Shown: in pieces, positions 23,601 to 33,952 of the stretch
Layout: every line of letters begins with the position of its first letter
Numbering within the stretch: the stretch's first letter is position 1
From: Tetracentron sinense
Taxonomy: Eukaryota; Streptophyta; Magnoliopsida; Trochodendrales; Trochodendraceae
Direction: 5' to 3'
Assembly: GCA_015143295.1 (NCBI GenBank)
Contig: CM026570.1
Location: 7,774,047-7,838,046, forward strand
DNA length: 64,000 bases
Translations under genes and position numbers: made by a program
The notes under the pieces: generated by a model
What the model was told of the DNA's origin: nothing
What the model saw: the letters and a program-made list of their open reading frames with translations, nothing else
Database searches by the model: none

Positions 23601-26600
23601 AAGCATAAGTAGGTACTTAAAAAACATTAAATGGTGAGCACACAAGCATATAGAGTAGTAAACGTGATATTTTGTCAAGTGACACATATTTGATATTATA
23701 ATGTCAAATATGCACATAAACGAGTGATTTATGAAGTAATACATCACCAAAAAAGAAAAATATTGTAATATAACACCCATAAATTATCAAGTCATGGCTT
23801 TTTTTTTAAAAAAAAAATTTGTGGAAGAAAGAAAGCTGGGGTTAGGCAGACCCCTACCAGAAATTAACCACAAAAGAATGTACAAGGATTTACACCTGTA
23901 TGTATCTAAAACCCCTAGCGTCAGTCTGTACAATGTGGTACAAAATAATCGGAAAGGAGTCCGATTCCATCACAACTTCCGACGGGATGGTAACAAACTT
24001 TGAGAGGAAATCAGCCGCTCGATTTGTTTCCCGCAAAGCATGCTTGATTTCGAATCTCGCAAAGTGAGAACACAAAAACATAATTTTAGATAAGACAAGC
24101 GCCTGTTTGCAAGGCCAATCACATTTTTGTTGGATGCATAGCACGGCCCACAGTGAATCGGATTCACAAATGACTTGTGAATGGCCTAGCTGAATTGCGT
24201 TCTCAAGGCCACGACATATCCCGAGCAGCTCCATCTCCAGAATAGAAGAGGCCTGTCGACACCCAACTCCGGCCAGGCTTGCTTTTCCTTCCGCATCATG
24301 AAAGATATACCCATACCCTCTTTCCGCATCAAGTCATGGCTTATAACCGCACAGACCATAGTAGTTCAAATTTAGCTCAAAGGCATCATCCCTATCTATA
24401 TAGGAGGGTGACAAAGATTCTCCTCGAGGAAATGCCAATATTGCGCTTAAGACTTGTGGTTCAAGGTTTTAAATTTTGGTTTTGGTATGAACTTCGGTCA
24501 ACAAGAAAGTGAATATATTTCGTAATATTTGGAAGCATTATGTATGCACTAGAAACACGCATCAATATTTTAGGAAATAATAAGAAATTATCAATGTGCA
24601 CTCAAAATTCATTGCATAACAAAAATTAACCATTTGAAGTAAGAAAACTGAGATAAATTACATGCGACATAACTTGTGTGCATGCCTGATTCTTTAAAAA
24701 TCCAAATTACACATAGTAAATGGCTAGTCATGATTACAAAGTAATACATCCTAGGTAGAATATAATATGAGCACATCACATGATTTGTAAAACTTATATC
24801 CACATAGAATTACAATGTGGCTATTTTTAATTTTGAAATTATTTTTATAGTGCATAAAATATACATGCATGTGTTGATATTATGGTTCTCTTATTTGCTT
24901 AATCTTAAAAAAAAATTGTAAATTTTAAACCAAATAGTATCTTTATTCAAATAATAATACAAGTATTTTGGCATTTTGATGGCAAATTTTTTTTAGTGAT
25001 TGTAACTATCTAATTGGAGTCTCTAGTTGTTAACTTTATAAAATTATTAATGTAATGAGTTACCCATTACATTTTTTGTTCATTAGTAATTTATACATTA
25101 TGCATAAGTTCAAGTATTTGTATTTAATATAATCACAAAGGAATTGTTGATTTTAACCTTGAAAACTAAAAAATGTGCTTAAAGATGAAAAATGAGGAGA
25201 TTCAAGAGGTTCCCGTACTTGGGTATTAATATGTTATTGCAGGTCAATATTTCCGTACATGCTGACCAAAATATTGATTTATATTACTAAAAATGTAACA
25301 TTTCCGTACAAGTTGAAAAAAATGTACTGAAACATCTAAAAAATGTGTTGAGATGAGAATCGACTTTGGAAAGGCAACCCAAAGGAGATCTTTATGACGA
25401 GATTTTTATAGCTACTTCTTGCTGAGCAAGGATGCGGATCTGCCAATCTGGTCAGGTTGCATAGATTCCAAAGGATAAATTCTCAGGTTTCAACGAAGGA
25501 ACAAATTTTTGCTTGTTTGTCTAATGGTTGACCACCTCAGGAATTGGGGGATGCAGTTCACTAACAAATACTGCAGCCTGCATGTGTAAATGGTTGAGGG
25601 AGCCGTCCATCATCTTCTTTTTTATTGCCTGGTGGCATCGATCTGCTTTCTCTCCCTTTTCTGGACTCAGAATCCATGACTAATAAGGTGTCAGTTATGT
25701 GATCCTCAGTTGGCTACACGGAGTCTTCAACAGCAGGTGTAACACTAGCAAATTTTTTCGTATGTTATCTTTTGGAGCATATGGCAAGAGAGGAACTAAA
25801 TTATTTTATAAGGATTAGACTCCTCCATCCCCAAGCCAGTTGCTTCTATTGGGTAGGACCTAAGAAATTGGACAGTTTCCCTTGGGGAGTTTGGGGATAT
25901 AACCACTTTTGATTTTGTATTTAGATGAGTCAACTAGTTTTCTTATGATCCTTTGAGTCTTTTTGTAAAATTGTAGGGGGAATTGCCTCCTTCCTTTCTT
26001 GTATCTTCTTTCCCTCTTAATACAATTATTGTTATTCGTTAAAAAATTTTAAAAAATGAGGAAATGTATTAGGAAATATTTTAATTTTGACGTCGTGGGT
26101 AGGTTGTGTCAATACCCATGAAAATGAAGTGTTTCAATAGGAAATATTAGAAAATGTGTTGATGTTTTAAACCTTGATATGAGATTTAAACATATAAAAT
26201 TTTCTTGCCTCAAGTGTAGCTTTCTCTTATTCCTAAGATTCATTAAATATTCATACATTTGTTCTTTTGTAGAGTGGACAATTTTAATGATGAATTTCAA
26301 ACAATGGTGCAGAAAACCTTGTTTTCAGCCATGGAGTCAGTTATCAACATGATGAGAGAAGTGGAACTCCAAGAGAAAGTTGTGGAACAAGCCAAGAAGG
26401 AAGCTGCCCGGGGAGGTCTAGATATCCTTGCAAGGGTGGAAGACCTTAAACAGATGCTACGACATGCGAAGGAAGCAAATGACATGGTTGCGTATTTGTC
26501 CTTAATCATGTTGTTTGATATTATGATCATAAAAATGGAGGTTCATTGAGTGTGAGTTTATAACTGGGTCTATTATATTGGCAGCATGCAGGAGAAGTGT

Positions 26601-29600
26601 ATGGAGAGAAGTCCATTCTAGCAACTGAAGTGTGGGAGCTTCAATCTCGTTTGCTCAACTTGTCAGATGAAAGGGATAAATCATTTGCAATTCTTGACGA
26701 GGTGCAATTCTGTGACATTTGGGTTCATCAATTTGCTTATTACTCTGTTATTCTTTTTTCAGAGCTTTGGTATGAAGCACGTGCATGTTCATTCTGTTTA
26801 CATCATACTTCTGGAGTTTATATTTGAAATAATATGTTGCATGAATGATACAGATATCTAGGCTAGTTTGGTAACATGCTGTTCCTATTTTCAGCACCCA
26901 GTTTTGCAGGGCCAAACTTTCTCAGAAGAGATTAGGAATCCCAATCTTAGGGTTCTCAAAAAAGGTACCAAATAAGGCCAAAGGATTTTCGAAAATGAAC
27001 CAATTTAAAAAGAAATATCAGCCTATTGACGTTGCTACTACCGACAGGCTCAATTTATAGAAGATATTGAGCTTGTCAGTGATGCAATTACTTACAAGCC
27101 CTTTTCACCTAGTTTGGTCCTATTGGCACTCACAATATCAGGCACGGTGTTTTATCCGGATTTGCTGAGAAGACATCTTTAGAGACATTTTAATGACAAA
27201 AATAGTTTAATAACAACCCAATAATATGTAATGGGTTACCATGGCATTTCAATTTACTCGTGGTTAATACATTATGCATAATTTTAAATATTTTTATAAA
27301 AAAAATTGTTCACAAAGGAGTATTCACAATAAAAAGTGAAAAAAACAATGGGCTCAAAGATGAAAAGATGGGAAGAATCAAAAGCTTCAGTTATTTTGAT
27401 ATCAAAATGTTACTCTTCGATTAACATTTTCATACATGTCAACCAAAACATCCAATTTATATAGTTAAGAAAGTAACAACCCATTAGAGTCCCTAGTCAC
27501 AAATTAATTGACAATTATATCTTATAGGTTACCCATTGCATTTTGGTTTTACTAATAATTTAATAGTTATGCATTGTATTATCGAATTAGTCTAGGGATA
27601 CTCCTATAGTGTACTCCCATATATACTCCCAAATCCTAACCATTTATCTCAATTATTAAACGGTAGGGATTAGAGCTGATGTGGCATTAGAAAAGACAAA
27701 ACAAGCCAACTCAAATCCTGGCCCCTAGTGGTTGGTTATAAACGGTTAGGATTAGGGAGTATATTTAGGAGTACCCATAGACCGACTCTTAAAAATCAAT
27801 CACAAATGAGTTAGTTTTCACCATTAAATGTAAATAAAAAAAATGGGGCTCAAAGATGGCAGAATTGAGAGAATCAAGAGTTACATCTTCGGTATTGAAA
27901 TGTTATTGTCCGGTCAATATTCCATACACGTTGACCAAAACATTATAATTATAGAACTAAGAAAGCAACATTTTGTTATCAATGACAAAAAATGAGCCAA
28001 AATAATAAGTGTGTCAAAAATTATGTCGCAAGTAGGTTAATTTTTGGTTACTGTTATGAATCTCTTCAGAAATAACCAATTTCTCGCGAGAAATACTGAG
28101 AAAAAACACCTAGAGTTTAAAACTCCGACTTTATCATGATATTTTAAAAATCTCGCGAGAATTTTTTTTTTCTATTTTATCGCGTAAATATTGTGAGATT
28201 TAGCCCTTTTTAAAAATATCTCAAGAAACACCTAATATTACAGGTGTGATAAATTTATAAATTGTTGATATTAATTATTATTTTTTTAGAATTGTAATTA
28301 TTTTTTAATCATTGCCGAGATTTAGCTGAGACATACCCGAAAAAACTCTAGATTTTAAAATATCCCAAAACAAACTTCGGCCAATAAAAACCCAAGAACG
28401 AGATTTGTAACACTCTTGGTATCCAACCAAGTCAATTGACACATTTCATAGGAAGCATTAGTAAATCCCCATGGTGCTTTAAGTTCTCAAGTCTAGTCAC
28501 TATTTATCTATTGCAAATAACATATCAATTTACTGTTTTTTATTTTTAAAAAAAACCAAACTTTTATTAACACAATCATTTTTGTTTATTTATTGCTATA
28601 ACTGTGTACATATATACATACACAAATAATGTAGAATTTAGTTACTTGGATGTTACTTTGTACGTAGCAATGTGATTCATCACCTTGATTTTCGCAAGAA
28701 TCTCCTTTTGCAACTTCCATGATCCCTGAATTCACGATTTTCTCATTCAGAAAGAACTTAGAAGTGTTCTGTCCAATGAAGTTTTCATATGGACTTAATG
28801 TAATCCTCACATAATCTGATGGTGGAAAATAATGATCTATATTTTTAGGACCAATAGTTCCCTAGTTGACCTGCTTACCAATAAGTACATTCTCTGACTT
28901 AAAAACAATATTTTACTGCACAATACATATATTTGGAGACTGGTTTTTGGTTCAAGGGCTATGCAGTTTTGTATTGGTGGACATTTTTTTAAAAATTTTG
29001 TATGGGTGCATTCATTGAGCAATATCTAGCATTGAAATTGCAAAACTACTCCCTATCTGGCAACCTGACAATGCCAAAACCCCCACTTGGATGCCAATAT
29101 TCCTCAGAGATACTCCAACGACTCCATGATTTAAGTTCTATTTACAAATTAATTAATTGATCTGATCTTAAATGATACGAAAACCCGTTACGGATATGAA
29201 AAAAGAATCTTATGAAAAGATGCTCATGTCAGCAGTAACTCCTCTCGTAAATTTTTCGGCAGATGCGCCAAAGTCTTGAAGCGCGATTAGTTGCTGCGGA
29301 AGAAGAAAGGAAAGCAGCGGAGCAGGAAAGGATAAAGAAGGAAGAATCTGCACGAAAGCCTCTTGTTGAGCAAGAACTCATCATGGAGAAGGTGGTCCAA
29401 GAGTCAAAGAAACTACAACTAGAAGCAGAGACAAACTTTAAGGTAATAATAGTCACCTCATACAGAACAATGTTATACTAGCATTGTTGATGTAGCCTCC
29501 ACCAAGAAATTAAACAAAACTTGTCATTATCTTGATATTCTCATTTTTCTTTACTGCAGTTACAGGAGTTCCTCATGGACCGTGGATGCATGGTTGATAT

Positions 29601-31095
29601 ATTGCAGTAAGTCTCATCTTTCTTCAGTTGAGGAACTGTATAGTTTAGGGGGTGGCAGTTCACCATGAATAGTGGGGCCTCACGGCCCTCACCCATATCT
29701 GCAGTTACTGATGCATCCATTAATCCAAGACAATCCTGTTTATAACTTTATATAGCATCTCCAAAACTAAGTCCTAGTGCGGAACCAAACTGTCTGTTCA
29801 GTTTCTTTTTTTAGAAGGTTGAACTTGAAAATGGTATGCTCTACAGAAAGGATCATCAGTCAAGAGGGATAAGATTACATATCATATGTTTTTGTCTCTT
29901 TCTCACTGATTGGAAACCGTGATCAATGAACACATGAATAGATTGGTTTCTCAAAGAACCTGCTCTCCTTGCTGTGAGATTCCAACATAGTTGTATCTCC
30001 TTGTTTCTTTTGTTTTTACGCCTTTTGAATTTATAGTTAAAGCCAAGGTCTATGTTAGCTTGTTGAATGTGCAAGTGCCGGATGTGGCCTGTGGGTATGG
30101 CTCTAGATGTCGGATTTGCTTGACTACCCCCCCAACCTCAGTGTACAAGGACAAAGTAGCATGCACCTCTTGATTGTGGTGCATCACTTCACTCAATTGA
30201 GTTGTGGGTTCGAGCATAGGACAACTTCTCTTCCAATCTTCTCTTATTGCCTCAGTTTTATTCTTTAGCATAATACCATCAATCCAGCTTAAACATTTGG
30301 GAGTCAAAGTAGGCGAGTGGTTTTCTATAGAGAACCGAAGCCTTGCAGTTAGATCATTCTACATGGAGAGGCCTCAAGGTTTCTGATTCAGTCAAATATA
30401 GCTTATAGTACCCAACAGGAGTTCCTTTTTAAGTTACAGATTGAGAAATACTAACATTTATGTGCTTAGTCGACATGACTATACACATCAAATTCAGCTT
30501 GATTGCCCAGCAGTCTATTTGGTGTCACATATTTTCATGCTTATTTTTCCCTATTTTTATCATCTTCTCAAAACTGCTGCTGGTCCTCAATTCGTGATTT
30601 CGTATAACCCATTTTTTAGGATGTGGTAATGGACTTTGTTAAATGAAAATTTGAGGTATTGTGTAGTAATCATGAAATTCAAGAAACCATTGTTATTTTT
30701 CGTGAAAGTCTGTTTTTGCCAAAAATAAATGTTACTTCCCCTGAAGATAAAATGAGGAAACTGAACTATTTGTCGGTACATTTTGCAGAGGAGAAATAGC
30801 TGTTATTTGTCAGGATGTGAGGTTGCTAAAAGAGAAGTTTGATGAGTGTGTCCCGCTCGGCAAATCAAAATCCTCAAGCCAGAGGAGTTGTATATTATCC
30901 TCTTCAAGCTCATCTGTCAATAGCATGGCATCTGATCGGGTTCTTGAGCAATCTGAGTTATCCGAGTCCCTAAAGAAGTCGAACGCAACACCCTCACTCG
31001 ATGGCCGGTCAGAAAAGAGCAGTCTTGAAGAGGAGGGAGTCGGAAATGATCCTAACGTGCTTTTGGATGATGAATGGGATTTGCTCGATGTTTAG
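16936..31095 (+). CDS. CUE-domain, coiled-coil protein (8 coding exons, 602 aa)
   Basis: Exons 16936-16983, 18883-19048, 19324-20093, 26313-26486, 26585-26701, 29263-29442, 29560-29606 and 30789-31095 join in one frame (1809 nt with stop), all with GT-AG borders. Residues 1-45 form a CUE ubiquitin-binding domain: [16 protein letters not shown], then [20 protein letters not shown]. Residues 72-328 (one exon) are acidic, Ser-rich and poorly conserved. Residues 329-500 are a long coiled coil starting [19 protein letters not shown] and running through [14 protein letters not shown]. The Ser-rich tail ends DEWDLLDV. This is a land-plant family of unknown function, assumed to bind ubiquitin through CUE. 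The tail exons were duplicated in the left arm, where they are dead. Introns 1, 3 and 5 are large (1.9, 6.2 and 2.6 kb) and full of retroelement fragments. Confidence 0.9.
17085..17520 (-). mobile_element. LINE 3' fragment in CUE intron 1
   Basis: The minus strand reads [19 protein letters not shown], then [13 protein letters not shown], a decayed version of the zf-RVT tail of plant LINE ORF2 (WxxWxERNxRxFE). AT-rich 3' sequence lies at the left. No clear target-site duplication was found. The rest of the intron to 18882 is AT-rich and contains repeated CCGAAGTT/AACTTCGG stretches of unknown origin. Confidence 0.5.
20405..20537 (-). mobile_element. Very short 5'-truncated LINE in CUE intron 3
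   Basis: A ~130-bp insert with a T-run at the left (the poly-A tail of a minus-strand element) resembles the extreme 3' end of plant LINEs. The flanks CACAAAACTCCCATTTT (20388-20404) and CACAAACCTCCCATTTT (20538-20554) are a 17-bp target-site duplication with one change. A TA/TG microsatellite follows at about 20620-20660. Confidence 0.7.
21666..21975 (+). repeat. 155-bp tandem duplication in CUE intron 3
   Basis: GGTAAATGGCAATCATTGTA begins at 21666 and again at 21821. The copies are about 95% identical for some 115 bases, then more diverged. No coding content is recognised. Confidence 0.85.
22700..22990 (+). mobile_element. LINE 3' end in CUE intron 3
   Basis: The plus strand encodes [17 protein letters not shown], a decayed zf-RVT tail. 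It is followed by an AT-rich 3' UTR ending ACCAATAAAAAAAT at about 22990. The upstream limit is unclear. No TSD was identified. Confidence 0.5.
23801..24327 (-). mobile_element. 5'-truncated LINE with RNase H-like domain and perfect 15-bp TSD
   Basis: The flanks ATCAAGTCATGGCTT at 23786-23800 and 24328-24342 are identical. The T-run after the left copy is the poly-A tail of a minus-strand element. The body encodes in one frame [46 protein letters not shown] and [14 protein letters not shown]. This is the RNase H-like (RVT_3) domain at the C terminus of plant LINE ORF2. The perfect TSD and open frame suggest a fairly recent insertion. It lies in CUE intron 3. Confidence 0.88.
25380..26060 (+). 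mobile_element. Degenerate LINE 3' end in CUE intron 3
   Basis: The plus strand has a broken zf-RVT-like tail (SIWQERN, then PVASIG) and an AT-rich 3' end running into TTAAAAAATTTTAAAAAA at about 26040-26056. Stops interrupt every frame. The call rests on the W-x-E-R-N motif and the 3' A-rich end only. Confidence 0.4.
27590..27786. mobile_element. MITE with terminal inverted repeats (right arm only)
   Basis: The start GTCTAGGGATACTCCTA and the end (reverse complement GTCTATGGGTACTCCTA) are inverted. Further in, CCCAAATCCTAACC pairs with GGTTAGGATTAGGG. The corresponding left-arm position (about 9370) lacks it. It lies in intron 5 of the CUE gene. The exact borders and TSD are uncertain. Confidence 0.6.
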
Positions 31096-31187
31096 GCCAA
31101 TCACAATAGAGTGGTCTTGAAGAGGAGGGAGTTGGAGATGATCTTAAGGTGCTTTTGTATGATGAGTGGGATTTGCTTGATGTTTAG
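31021..31187 (+). repeat. 92-bp tandem repeat at the stop codon of the CUE gene
   Basis: The last ~73 bases of the coding region (31023-31095) are followed by a second copy at 31115-31187 that ends with the same GATGTTTAG. The second copy lies in the 3' UTR. It shares variants with the left-arm pseudo-exon rather than with its neighbour (GTTGGAGATGATC, AAGGTGCTTTT, GATGAGTGGGATTTGCTTGA). Confidence 0.85.
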
Positions 31188-32144
31188 GCTGAATTTTACA
31201 GGTGATCTCCTATTTTTGATATAACACAACGAGAGATCCAAAAGTTTTACGGTTCATTCATGATAGACAACTACTTTTTAGTGCTAATACCACCTTTTTT
31301 TTTCTCATTTCATTGGAAAAGATAGTTTGAGTGAACCTCTGTAATATTTCGTTTTATGATTTAGGATTTGTAATTGGGTGTAACTTTGCTGCTTATCACC
31401 GTTTCCACATTTCATATGTACAGAAAGGATAAAAATACCTACTGTTTTTCTCTATTTCTCAAACTCTCTGCTTACCTTTCTTGCTTGTAGCTACTGAATT
31501 GACTAATGAATATAGCAATTTGATATTAAAGGGATTAATTACAGGCGAGGTTTGTACAAATGAAACCCGGTTCGCTAGATGGGCTCTCTTGTGTGGAACT
31601 TGCAGAGACTTTATGGCAGAACCAGCGGAGATCATTTGGAGGCGGGGTAAGGGGAGGGGTGGACTAGTCTCAGAGCTAACTCTAGGTAAATTGATAGCAT
31701 TAATTGTTAACCTTGTTGTGAATAGGTATATTAAATCCAAATGTGAAAAAAAGGCACCAAATGAAGAAGGATCTGTAATCCACAAGCCAATAATCACCAT
31801 TGCAGTAATGAATAGCTCTTGAGAGTATCCTGGTAGAATTATATTCATATCTTTTAAGATACATGCCCCGTGAATGTTTGAGCTGGCAAGAGCTATGGCA
31901 GACTACAAATTGGCGTAAAAATTTCCCACTTTGTCAGCAGATGAATGGAATGTAAATTTTATGTTTGGTGTTAAACCCAGATTCAACCCAGAAACTCATC
32001 CAGATGGGAAGTGAGTTGACTCAGCCGAGTCAAAAGTCAAGTACTTTACCAGGTAAAATGAGTCAAAGAACAGAAACTAGGAAGCCAAGGAATGAGGGAG
32101 ACAGTATAAATAGAGAAAAGGAAGTATAAAAGATCCTTCATAAA

Positions 32145-32297
32145 CAGGCTAAGTGGTCGTGGGATGAACCGTAGATCCGGAGGTCCTACGATCGACTCTG
32201 GATGCACACGGGTATCTCGTTTGCCTGCGAGGGGGTATTCCTGAGCGGCTCGTGGGGATTATTCAGAGTCTTGAGCTGCGGACATCCACGGTTACCC
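32145..32297 (+). mobile_element. tRNA-derived SINE, Au-like (right arm only)
   Basis: GGCTAAGTGGTCGTGGGATG resembles an A box and GGAGGTCCTACGATCGACTC a worn B box. The 3' half (CGTGGGGATTATTCAGAG, then GACATCCACGGTTACC) resembles the tail of plant Au SINEs. The left arm has no such sequence at the equivalent place (about 6980-7000). Borders are approximate. Confidence 0.6.
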
Positions 32298-32800
32298 AAA
32301 TCAATGTATATTTCACTATTTCACAATGATTCATTAGGTGAATTTTACACTAAGCTTTTGAAAATCTCGTTTGAGTTGGCTCGCTGAGTTGTTACACTTC
32401 TTGCTAAGTTTTTGAACGCTGTTTATCTGATACAGTTTGAAAGCAGCAGTTCAAGATCAAGTTAACTAATACATGATACTTCAAAGGAATAGTATTAGTG
32501 CCATAATCTACTTGAGGAATCACGAAGTGCTTCCCCAGAAGGCAATTCACGTCTTGGAGGCTCTGTGCCATAGCCATATTTATAGAACACATGCTCATTA
32601 GTCTCAGAGAGAGAGAGATACAGGGAGAGAGTTTCACAAAATTGGTTTTGCAGATGTTATACTAGTCAACTATTTTCTATCATACATGTATTTACAAATC
32701 AACCAAAAAGGCATCATCTGACCACTTTGCTCGCAAGTGCATCGCTTACACCATCTGAGGATTCACCGCATAGGCTCTAGTGCATCTCAACCATAAAAAC

Positions 32801-32938
32801 TCAATCATGCCAACATAGCAGGATCACCGTGCACCTCCATATAATATAAAGACGTGCTCGCTGCTCTTGAATGTGATTCGAACACCTCTGCCATGGTCGA
32901 AACTTCGAGCTTCTCATTGACGACAAGTGAGCCTCCAT
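32801..32938 (-). CDS. DVL: DVL/ROTUNDIFOLIA-like micropeptide A, right copy (45 aa)
   Basis: Starts with ATG at 32938 (minus) and ends TGA at 32803-32801. The peptide has [20 protein letters not shown] at the start, then [11 protein letters not shown] and [14 protein letters not shown]. It is identical to the left copy over the last 21 residues and differs at five positions before that. The TATA box at 33045-33051 is kept. Its promoter, length and intact frame argue that both copies of this small growth-regulating peptide are functional. Expression is unknown. Confidence 0.88.
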   Translation of the reverse strand: MEAHLSSMRSSKFRPWQRCSNHIQEQRARLYIIWRCTVILLCWHD

Positions 32939-33832
32939 GTTTCCTTCGAAATTGATGAGGAAAGTATACGGGTAGAGGGAGCTTTGGTGGGTATATTATT
33001 CAAGTACTGGTTATGATCTTGGGGGAGGTCTTGGAGACTTAGGCTTATATAGCGGAAGAGGTGAAGATATGTGAGAGACAATATGTGGTGGATGACAAGT
33101 ATTGGCCCATGGTTGGGCCAGGAGGGATCCCATTGTCTTGAATAAGATGACAAAGCAGACCTACTAGCTTGTCTCTGTACCAACTCCTTGGAAAATGACT
33201 TATTATCAACTTCTCCTTATACCTACAGGGCCATCACTGTCTCACAGAGATACCCACTATGCATGCATATAGAGATTCATTAGTAGAAAAATAAGTGCAT
33301 TGTAATTTGTCGTTGAGAATTATAGTGTTGCATCATAACACTAAACCCACACTAGGACGATTGTAGTCGATTTCGCTTTCGTTTTTTCTTCCCCATTGAA
33401 CCAACTCCATTAATCTAACCTGTATTTTTCCATTGTCCATTCATTGATAAGGACTTTAGGCATAGTCAAGTCATTCAAGAGAAAAAAAAATCTCATGTAC
33501 GTCATTTGTCTACTTCTCCTGACGTTCATCTTGTGTTACAAACCGATCATTAGTGAGAAAATAATAGGATCCATGAGTGAGATAATTGTTCTTAATTAAT
33601 TAAGCCACTTTTAAACAGTAACTATGCTATATATAGAGTAAGGAATTGAAACATAACAAGTATATACATTGCAAAGGAGTCCTTTATAAAGAGTTCATTT
33701 TCTTCCATTTACAGTGTTTGGGTCATGATCCCCAAATGAAGTTACAAAAATGGAGAAACAGAAGAACACTAGTACAGAGAAACACAAGATGTATAGATAG
33801 AGCTAAGGGCCCTAAGAGTAAAAGCTGTGCTT

Positions 33833-33952
33833 TTAAGAGTACTTATGCCAACATAGTAGCATGGAGATGCACACCCTCATAATATAAAGCTTCCCTCTCT
33901 GTTGCCTCACCATTCTCTTCAACTTAGCAAATATCTTCCCCACACTTCCCAT
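33833..33952 (-). CDS. DVL: DVL/ROTUNDIFOLIA-like micropeptide B, right copy (39 aa)
   Basis: Starts with ATG at 33952 (minus) and ends TAA at 33835-33833. The peptide begins [20 protein letters not shown] and continues [19 protein letters not shown]. It is identical to the left copy from residue 10 to the end. It lies about 0.9 kb upstream of DVL-A in the same orientation, mirroring the left arm. A plant DVL assignment fits the RxYIxRxC and MLLCW motifs. The missing final Asp (HKYS instead of HD) is shared by both copies and so predates the duplication. Confidence 0.82.
   Translation of the reverse strand: MGSVGKIFAKLKRMVRQQRGKLYIMRVCISMLLCWHKYS

Noticed and set aside
26259..26312. Extending CUE exon 4 upstream to about 26273
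   Set aside because: The frame is open, but joining at 26313 (CAG acceptor) keeps phase 0 with exon 3 and gives the conserved [10 protein letters not shown] continuation. The upstream acceptors break the phase.
30040..30230. Possible tRNA-like stretch with GGGTTCGAGC near 30200
   Set aside because: Only a B-box-like word is present. There is no matching A box or cloverleaf, and it lies in a CUE intron.
31481..31822. 113-codon plus-strand frame downstream of the CUE gene
   Set aside because: The left-arm counterpart (about 7370-7640) does not preserve the frame, so there is no sign of protein selection.
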